The translations under genes and the position numbers were made by a program. From positions 2,194,001 to 2,258,000 of the forward strand of contig NZ_CP029551.1 in assembly GCF_003173735.1 (NCBI RefSeq): 64,000 nucleotides of DNA, read 5' to 3'. The notes under the pieces are model-generated. The model was not told the origin of the DNA and searched no databases. It saw only the letters and a list, made by a program, of their open reading frames with translations. The stretch comes from Methylobacterium radiodurans. GTDB lineage: Bacteria > Pseudomonadota > Alphaproteobacteria > Rhizobiales > Beijerinckiaceae. Shown here piece after piece: positions 56,713 through 64,000 of the stretch. Numbering within the stretch: position 1 is the first letter of the stretch; every line of letters starts with the position of its first letter.

Positions 56713-57322
56713 GCAGACGGCGGATCTCCGCCTCCGGATCGGCAGCGCGCATCGGGCCGCCCATGACGGCCAGAGTCGTCGCCCCCGCTGAGCGGCACTC
56801 AGCCGCTTGCTCCGCCGAGACGCCGCCGAGCGCCACCACCGGCAGTCCCGTGCCTGCAGCCGCCCGGATCGTGTCAGGCCCGAGCGCGGGGCCGTAGCCC
56901 GGCTTGCTCGCGCTCGCGAAGATCGGGCTCAGGGTCGCGTAGTCGGCGCCCTCCGCTCCGGCGCGCGCGACCTCCGCGACCGAATGGGCGGAGAGACCGA
57001 TCAGGGCGCCCGGTCCCAGGCGGGCGCGCGCCGCGCCGATCCGGTCGAGCCGAGCGCCGGACAGGTGGACGCCGTCGGCTTCGAGTTCGGCGGCGAGATC
57101 GACGTCGCCGCCGACCGTGAGCACCGCGCCCGCTGACCGCGTCAGGTCGCGCAGCCGGGCACCGAGGCGGCGGCGCTCGGCCTCCGCCATGTCCCGGTCG
57201 CGGAACCAGATCCAGCGCGCCCCGCCCGTCAGGCAGGCCGTCACCGTGTCGGCGAGCGGCCGTTCCGAACCATGCCGGTCCGTGACGACGAGGAGGGGCC
57301 AGGGAAGGCTACGAGCCGACAA
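56687..57322 (-). CDS. thiE: ThiE/TenI-family thiamine phosphate synthase-like protein (divergent)
   Basis: The 211-residue TIM-barrel protein occupies the thiE place in the thi operon. The usual QLR-x-K pyrimidine-diphosphate motif reads WIWFRDRDM, and NDR before VDLA reads GGD, so it departs from textbook ThiE and could be TenI-like. The phosphate loop region [20 protein letters not shown] and the late [11 protein letters not shown] are conserved. It appears to start with TTG at 57322, overlapping thiG by 14 bases, with no ribosome site, so its translation should depend on thiG. Its 3' end overlaps a convergent gene. Confidence 0.78.
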   Translation of the reverse strand: MSARSLPWPLLVVTDRHGSERPLADTVTACLTGGARWIWFRDRDMAEAERRRLGARLRDLTRSAGAVLTVGGDVDLAAELEADGVHLSGARLDRIGAARARLGPGALIGLSAHSVAEVARAGAEGADYATLSPIFASASKPGYGPALGPDTIRAAAGTGLPVVALGGVSAEQAAECRSAGATTLAVMGGPMRAADPEAEIRRLLKAWRDAA

Positions 57323-58118
57323 GGCCGAGCTGCGGGCTCGACGGCTCAGCCCGGCCCCGGCGCGGGATCCGGCCGGCGAGATGCGCGTCGCGGCCCGCCT
57401 CGACGGCGCGGCGCATGGCGCGCGCCATGCGCACGGGGTCGTCCGCCTTCGCCACCGCGGTGTTGATGAGGCAGGCGGCGGCGCCGAGTTCCATCGCGAT
57501 CACCGCGTCGGAGGCGGTGCCGATGCCGGCATCGACCACCACCGGCACCTTGGCGCGGCGGCAGATCAGCTCGAGATTGGCCGGATTGGCCACGCCCATG
57601 CCGGAGCCGATCAACGAGCCCATCGGCATGACGGCCGCGCAGCCGATGTCCTCGAGGCGCTGGCAGACGATCGGGTCGTCGTTGCAGTAGGGCAGGACCG
57701 TGAAGCCCTCATCCACGAGGTGGCGGCAGGCCTCGATCAGCTCGGCGACGTCGGGGTAGAGCGTCTCGCGGTCGCCGATCACCTCGACCTTGATCCAGGT
57801 CGTGTCGAGCGCCTCGCGGGCCAGTTCGGCGGTCATGATCGCGTCGCGGGCCGTCTCGCAGCCGGCGGTATTCGGCAGGAAGCGCTTACCCTTGAGGATC
57901 TTCACCGTGTCCGAGCCGTGGCCCTGCAGCGAGACGCGGCGGATCGAGGCGGTGACGATCTCGGCCCCGCTCGCCTCCACAGCGTCGCGCATGATCGCCT
58001 GGCTCGGATAGCCGGCGGTGCCGATGAACAGGCGGCTGCCTAAGTTCACGCCGGCGATCACCAGCGGGTCGTCAGTCCCGGTCCGCAGCGGCGTGACGGT
58101 GTTCTGTTGCTCGCTCAT
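57309..58118 (-). CDS. thiG: Thiazole synthase
   Basis: ThiG builds the thiazole phosphate of thiamine from deoxyxylulose phosphate, dehydroglycine and ThiS thiocarboxylate. The 269-residue protein has the Schiff-base lysine K110 in WIKVEVIGD, and the phosphate-binding segments [14 protein letters not shown] and [26 protein letters not shown] lies six bases before the ATG. It starts two bases after the thiS stop and overlaps thiE. The C-terminal tail is longer than usual. Confidence 0.95.
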   Translation of the reverse strand: MSEQQNTVTPLRTGTDDPLVIAGVNLGSRLFIGTAGYPSQAIMRDAVEASGAEIVTASIRRVSLQGHGSDTVKILKGKRFLPNTAGCETARDAIMTAELAREALDTTWIKVEVIGDRETLYPDVAELIEACRHLVDEGFTVLPYCNDDPIVCQRLEDIGCAAVMPMGSLIGSGMGVANPANLELICRRAKVPVVVDAGIGTASDAVIAMELGAAACLINTAVAKADDPVRMARAMRRAVEAGRDAHLAGRIPRRGRAEPSSPQLGLVGS

Positions 58119-58120
58119 GC

Positions 58121-58333
58121 TCAGCCTCCCTGCATGGCGCGGACGATCTCGACGCGGTCGCCGTCGCGAACCGGCGTCGCCTGCCAGTCGCGGCGGCGCA
58201 CGACGCGCCCGTTGAGCGCGATGGCGACGCCCTCCGGGCTCTCGATGCCGGTCTCCTCGGCCTCGGCCCGGAACAGGGCCTCGACCGTCTCGGCCGCGAT
58301 CTCGCGCGGCTCGCCGTTGATCAGAATGGTCAT
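58121..58333 (-). CDS. thiS: Sulfur carrier protein ThiS
   Basis: ThiS is a 70-residue ubiquitin-fold carrier whose C-terminal Gly-Gly (here VRAMQGG) is thiocarboxylated and donates sulphur to ThiG. The [10 protein letters not shown] start and [12 protein letters not shown] middle are typical. It begins seven bases after thiO and ends two bases before thiG. The activating enzyme ThiF is not in the window and may be supplied by MoeB or another homologue. Confidence 0.93.
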   Translation of the reverse strand: MTILINGEPREIAAETVEALFRAEAEETGIESPEGVAIALNGRVVRRRDWQATPVRDGDRVEIVRAMQGG

Positions 58334-58340
58334 TGGGCTC

Positions 58341-59549
58341 TCACGCGATCGCTCGCGCCTCCGCCCGGAAACGGGCGAGCGTGAAGGGGCGCGCCACTGC
58401 GGGGAGCGCGCCGCTGGTGAGCAGGGCGGCCATCGCGTCCGCGGTCGCGGGCGCCAGCAGGTAGCCGTTGCGGTGATGGCCCGTCGCCGCGACGAGGCCC
58501 GGGGCCAGCGTGTCGATGATCGGCGCATCGTCGTCCGAGGTCGGGCGGTAGCCGCTCCACACGGCCTCGACTGCCATCTCTTCGATGCCCGGCAGCACGC
58601 GGCGCGCTCCCTCCAGCAGGGCGTAGAGCCCGCCCGCGGTGACGCCGTCGCGGAAGCCGCAATCCTCGACCGTCGCACCGACGATCAGGTGCCCGTCGCC
58701 CTTCGGCGCCATGTGGACCTGCTCGGTCCAGACCATGTGGGAGAGGGTACCGGTCTGGCGCGTTGTGCGCAGAGCCAGCGACTGACCCTTCAGCGGGCGG
58801 ACGGGCAGGGCGAGATGGTCGGGCAGCAGGCCTGCCGCGCCGCTCCAGGCGCCGCTCGCCAGCACGACGGTGCCGGCTGTCACAGCGCCGCGCTCGGTGA
58901 CGAGCCCGGTGACCCGCGATCCCGTCCAGTCGAGCCCGGTCGCGGCGCAGCCCTCGACGACGGTGACGCCCGCCGCCCGGCAGGCGAGAACCAGCGCCTG
59001 CATCACCTTGCGCGGGTCGACCTGATGGTCGAGCGGGCAGAACACGCCCGCGGTGACGGATGGGCGAAGGGTCGGTTCGCGGCGGCGCACCTCGGTGCCG
59101 GAGAGCCACTCCGCGGCGACGCCGGAGCGGCGCTGCAGGTCGTAGCGGAAGCGCAGGCGCTCGACCTCGTCGCGGCCGATGGCGAGCACCAGCGTGCCCT
59201 CCTGGCGATAGTCGATGTCGAGACCGGCGGCCGCCTGGAGCGCGTCGCGGAAGGCCGGCCAGCGGGCGAGCGAATCGATGGCGAGCGGCAGGAGGAGATC
59301 GGAGCCCGGCTCGTGCTCGGCGGCCGGTGCCAGCATGCCGGTGGCCGCGAGGCTCGCGCCCGCGCCGACCCGATCGCGCTCGACCACCACGACCTGCTTG
59401 CCAGCCTGGGCCAGGCGCCACGCGCTCGCGAGCCCGATCAGGCCGCCGCCGACGATCGCGACGTCGGCCCGGGCGGGGAGAGCGCCGGAATCGCCGGCCT
59501 CGCCGAGGCCGCGGCGCTGTCCGATGGGTGAGGCGGGCCACTGTGCCAC
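58341..59549 (-). CDS. thiO: Glycine oxidase ThiO
   Basis: ThiO oxidises glycine to dehydroglycine for the thiazole ring, using FAD and oxygen. The 402-residue protein has the dinucleotide motif VAIVGGGLIGLASAW (about 30-44), the GATVEDCGF segment and the C-terminal HHRNGYLLAP, which is characteristic of glycine oxidases. The GTG start at 59549 has GGAG upstream and follows the TPP riboswitch by about 87 bases. It is the first gene of thiO-thiS-thiG-thiE. Confidence 0.93.
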   Translation of the reverse strand: MAQWPASPIGQRRGLGEAGDSGALPARADVAIVGGGLIGLASAWRLAQAGKQVVVVERDRVGAGASLAATGMLAPAAEHEPGSDLLLPLAIDSLARWPAFRDALQAAAGLDIDYRQEGTLVLAIGRDEVERLRFRYDLQRRSGVAAEWLSGTEVRRREPTLRPSVTAGVFCPLDHQVDPRKVMQALVLACRAAGVTVVEGCAATGLDWTGSRVTGLVTERGAVTAGTVVLASGAWSGAAGLLPDHLALPVRPLKGQSLALRTTRQTGTLSHMVWTEQVHMAPKGDGHLIVGATVEDCGFRDGVTAGGLYALLEGARRVLPGIEEMAVEAVWSGYRPTSDDDAPIIDTLAPGLVAATGHHRNGYLLAPATADAMAALLTSGALPAVARPFTLARFRAEARAIA

Positions 59550-59635
59550 GCAAGATCTCCGCGTCTGCCCGCAGGGATCGGTGGCCTTCCGCTTCGTGGT
59601 GAAGCGTGCGAGCCCGTCAGGGGGCCCCGGTCCAA

Positions 59636-59735
59636 TCCCTACGCCGGTATGAGCCGGATCAGGTTCGAAGGATTTCCGCGCCGCAGGCTCTGGTGTGAGC
59701 GTGCCAGCGGTTTCTCAGCCCCTTGCCGGGGATCT
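59636..59735 (-). promoter_or_regulatory. TPP riboswitch (THI element)
   Basis: On the minus strand the conserved blocks appear in order: GGGGCTGAGAAACC, then CCTTCGAACCTGATCCGG, then ACCGGCGTAGGGA. These are the thi-box core that binds thiamine pyrophosphate, with a variable arm between. It stands in the leader of thiO and should lower expression of the operon when TPP is abundant. The 87 bases between it and the GTG are enough for either translational or transcriptional control; no clear intrinsic terminator was seen there. Confidence 0.95.
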
Positions 59736-59830
59736 CCCTGGAACAGGCGTGATGTGGACCCGGCCGCGGGCGGGGTCAAGACGGCGGGATGACAGGGGAG
59801 GCGGATGGTCGATTCGGGCCGAGCGGCTTT

Positions 59831-60041
59831 CCCTCTCCCCGCCGTGCGGGGAGAGGGCTCCGGCGACCTTGTCGTCGCTGGAGCGAGGCGGCAGCCGAAG
59901 GTGAGGGGGCCTCACCGCAGAAGTCTCTGCCGGAGCCGCCCCCTCACCGCCGCTGCGGCTTCGCCTCCGCTTCCCGCAGGCACGACAGGGTGCCTGCGGG
60001 CCTCTCCCCGCACGCGGAGAGAGGAAAAAGAGCGCCTTTTT
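59831..60041. repeat. Cluster of intergenic palindromes
   Basis: Several inverted repeats follow each other: 59831-59842/59846-59857 (12 bp, loop CGT), 59900-59910/59938-59948 (11 bp), 59973-59983/59990-60000 (11 bp, six-base loop), an imperfect one at 60001-60024, and an AAAAAG/CTTTTT pair at 60025-60041. The CCCTCTCCCCGC type is common in Hyphomicrobiales intergenic repeats. The last pair may help end the cyclase transcript. With the riboswitch it fills the gap between thiO and the cyclase. Confidence 0.7.
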
Positions 60042-60059
60042 CGTGAACGATCCTGCCCC

Positions 60060-61328
60060 TCACGCCCGCAGGCGTTCCAGAACCGCGGCCTTCGCCTTCG
60101 GCTTGTACACGGCCATCGGCTCGGGGAAGCCGTCGAGCTGGTGCTCGCCGCAATGCTCCGGATCGCCCCAGAGGAAGTCTACGAAGGGCTTCGACATCAG
60201 CAGCGGCTCGCCGAGCAAGCGGTTGAGGCGCGACAGGCGGCTCGCGAGGTTCACGTCCCGGCCGATCACCGTAAAGTCGAGCCGCTGGCCCGAGCCGACA
60301 TTGCCGTAGGCCGCCTCGCCGTGGTGGAGCGCGATGCCGGCCGTGACCGGTACGGAGAAGAGGTGCAGGGCGTTCGCCTCGTCGAGGGCGGCGAGCGCCG
60401 CCTCCGCCGCGGTCAGCGCGCCCTTGGCGGCGCCGCCGAGATCGTCGCCGGGCTCGCGGAAGATCGCCAGCAGGCCGTCACCCAGATATTTCAACACCTC
60501 GCCGCCCTCGCGCTCGATCGGCGGCACGAGGCAGTCGAAGAACACGTTGAGGAGATCCACCGCCTCCTCGGGGGTCATGTCGGCGGAGATGCGGGTGTAG
60601 TCGCGCATGTCGGCGAACAGGATCGCCGAGCGAATGCGCTTGACCTGTCCGCGCCGGATGTCCCCGGACAGGATCGCCCGGTGCGGCTCGTCGCCGACAT
60701 AGATCCGCAGCACGTGATCGAGCTGCTTGTTGACGAGGCGCATCTCCATCACGGCGGCGAGCGCCGGCATCACGAAGCGCAGGATCGCGATGTCGTCGTC
60801 GCGAAAACCTTCCGGAGAGCGGGTCGCGAATGTGATGCCGTTGCGGGTGCCGTTGGTGAAGAAGAGCGGTGCCACGACGTAGTGCGTGTAACCCGCGGCC
60901 CGCAGCTCGGGCAGGATGCTGTAGGGCACGTCGCCAGGCTCGGTGAGGTCGAGCAGCAGCCACTCACCCGATTCGTGCACGGTATAGAACGGGCTCTCGT
61001 GATAGGCCCGCTCCGAAACCTCACCGTGCGGGAACAGCCGCACGGTCGTGCCGGATTCGGGCGTCCAGACGCGGCCGACGCCGGAATACTCCGAGTGCAG
61101 GGTGTCGATCGCCGTCGAGGCGCGGTCCACCGGCACGCCGATCTGGTTTAGACGCTCGGCCAACCCTGAGAGCAGGTCGTCGGCCTGGGGCAGTCGCGCG
61201 CCCTCGCTCAGGAGCCAGTCGCGGATGGCCACGCAGGTCTGGAGCGCGCCGAAGGGGACGTCGTCCGCCTCCGACCCATCGGCCAGGGCCGTGGGCGGTA
61301 CGGGCTGTGGCGGGCGGCGTTCGAGCAT
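60060..61328 (-). CDS. Class III adenylate/guanylate cyclase
   Basis: The 422-residue cytoplasmic protein makes a cyclic nucleotide, probably cAMP. The catalytic domain (about 230-395) has metal-binding D240 (FADMRDYT) and D284 (YLGDGLL), purine-selecting K280 and T353, and transition-state N360 and R364 (DVNLASRL). All key residues are present, so it should be active. The N-terminal 210 residues contain a GAF-like sensor region. ATG 61328 gives a sensible start; the frame is open to 61400. Confidence 0.9.
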   Translation of the reverse strand: MLERRPPQPVPPTALADGSEADDVPFGALQTCVAIRDWLLSEGARLPQADDLLSGLAERLNQIGVPVDRASTAIDTLHSEYSGVGRVWTPESGTTVRLFPHGEVSERAYHESPFYTVHESGEWLLLDLTEPGDVPYSILPELRAAGYTHYVVAPLFFTNGTRNGITFATRSPEGFRDDDIAILRFVMPALAAVMEMRLVNKQLDHVLRIYVGDEPHRAILSGDIRRGQVKRIRSAILFADMRDYTRISADMTPEEAVDLLNVFFDCLVPPIEREGGEVLKYLGDGLLAIFREPGDDLGGAAKGALTAAEAALAALDEANALHLFSVPVTAGIALHHGEAAYGNVGSGQRLDFTVIGRDVNLASRLSRLNRLLGEPLLMSKPFVDFLWGDPEHCGEHQLDGFPEPMAVYKPKAKAAVLERLRA

Positions 61329-61433
61329 AAGGCCAAGGTGGTGGGTCGGCCATGCAAAGCAAGGCACGATGCCGGCAACGTGTGGGACAGGCTGCCCCAC
61401 CCGTTCGCGGCGATGTGCGCGATCTTAGCGCAA

Positions 61434-61463
61434 CCGCCGCGCGAGTCGAAAGACGCGCGGCGG
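61434..61463 (-). terminator. Hairpin terminator after rpoD
   Basis: CCGCCGCGCG (61434-61443) and CGCGCGGCGG (61454-61463) form a perfect 10-bp stem with a 10-base loop, six bases beyond the rpoD stop. Only TTGCG follows on the minus strand, so the T-tract is weak. Confidence 0.6.
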
Positions 61464-61469
61464 GAATGC

Positions 61470-63464
<1,995 letters not shown>

Positions 63465-63592
63465 GATCAGCCTATTGTTTTGTCCGGCGGTCCGATGACG
63501 GGGCCTTCCGGCCGCTTCCGCATCATCGGCGCCGCACCGCGCCTGCCGCGCGCCCGGACTTTCCGGCCGCGCCCTATTCCACATCCCGTATG

Positions 63593-63607
63593 CAAGCGTG
63601 ACGCTTG
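63593..63607. promoter_or_regulatory. Perfect palindrome between dnaG and rpoD
   Basis: CAAGCG (63593-63598) and CGCTTG (63602-63607) flank TGA. The 199-base gap between dnaG and rpoD should hold an rpoD promoter, and this symmetric site could be an operator or a small hairpin. No factor can be named. Confidence 0.35.
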
Positions 63608-63663
63608 ACCGATTGTTAACCATGCCGCACGAATGCGGCGCGTGCCTGCCAATGGCACAAGGA

Positions 63664-64000
63664 TCAGGCCACAGTCGAGTCGCTCGTCTCGGACGGTGTC
63701 GTCTCCGCCTCCGCCGCCAACACGACCGCCAACCCCTCCTTGGCCTGACAGAGCCACATCCAGTTCGCTTCGGTCGGCTCTTCGGCGAAGGCCCGCTCTG
63801 CTTGACGGAGTTCGCTATGTAGCGCTCCGGCCTTGCGGTGCAAGATCATGGCCTGTCTCAGAGCGTCTTCACGCAGGGCAGGGTCGGCGTGCGGCTCAAG
63901 CGTCCGCCAGTCACGCGAGCGGGCCATCGCGGTGAGGCGGGCCGCCGATTCCCCGAGCCCGGCCCGCGCCAGCCGCGCCTCGATCACGGCCCGGTCCGGG
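63664..64000 (-). CDS. dnaG: DNA primase, C-terminal part (5' end outside window)
   Basis: The reading frame is open to the right edge, so only about the last 111 residues are present. The segment [24 protein letters not shown] resembles the helical C terminus of alphaproteobacterial DnaG, which binds the DnaB helicase. Position directly upstream of rpoD on the same strand is the classic dnaG-rpoD order and is the main support. The catalytic domains are outside the window. Confidence 0.7.
   Translation of the reverse strand, partial: PDRAVIEARLARAGLGESAARLTAMARSRDWRTLEPHADPALREDALRQAMILHRKAGALHSELRQAERAFAEEPTEANWMWLCQAKEGLAVVLAAEAETTPSETSDSTVA

Noticed and set aside
63985..63987. A GTG that could be taken as the start of a 107-residue protein at the right edge
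   Set aside because: The frame continues without a stop to the window edge and the sequence fits the C terminus of DnaG, so this is an internal codon of a partial gene.

Overview
The window is GC-rich DNA from an alphaproteobacterium of the order Hyphomicrobiales, most likely Methylobacterium or Methylorubrum. The evidence is a pair of pqqA genes, a DUF6163-ldtR pair, an alphaproteobacterial-type CarB and RpoD, the lptF-lptG-lptD and pdxA-rsmA blocks, and dense hairpin repeats. Species assignment is inference. Coding density is about 90 percent. There is no rRNA, CRISPR array, prophage or transposase.

Region 1 (1-13900) is mostly uptake. It holds the tail of lrgB, an LhgO-like FAD oxidase, and a tightly coupled branched-chain amino acid ABC operon (livH, livM, livG, livF, a small membrane protein, a binding protein). 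A glutamate/aspartate-type ABC operon (gltI, gltJ, gltK, gltL) follows, then a DUF1007 plus NicO nickel/cobalt exporter pair and an unassigned protein.

Region 2 (13900-28100) is core metabolism and envelope. It has pyrD with a DUF952 gene, an S24/LexA-like regulator with a candidate operator, an orphan PAS histidine kinase, a Tim44-domain membrane protein, rsmA and pdxA, lptD, lptG and lptF (no surA between lptD and pdxA), and divergent pepA.

Region 3 (28100-46300) holds a formate/nitrite transporter next to a fused PP2C phosphatase-kinase, an acyl-CoA ligase, msrP, trxB with a LysR regulator, an ELM1-like gene coupled to a secreted protein, greA, carB, bpt, an RDD protein, hemB with a coupled small gene, and DUF6163 with ldtR.

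Region 4 (46300-64000) starts with two tandem 29-codon pqqA genes without pqqBCDE, then mgtE, tRNA-Leu(UAA), a flavin monooxygenase, a zinc-ribbon protein, map and radC. A four-gene ATP-grasp, alpha-E, transglutaminase and Anbu-protease cluster follows. The thiO-thiS-thiG-thiE operon sits behind a TPP riboswitch, followed by a class III adenylate cyclase, rpoD and the end of dnaG.

Many genes are joined by 1-4 base stop/start overlaps, so translational coupling is common. The items most worth a second look are the orphan tandem pqqA pair, the Anbu cluster, the two covarying copies of an intergenic hairpin repeat, the hairpin between gltI and gltJ, the candidate operators beside ldtR, the S24 gene and the LysR gene, and the divergent ThiE.
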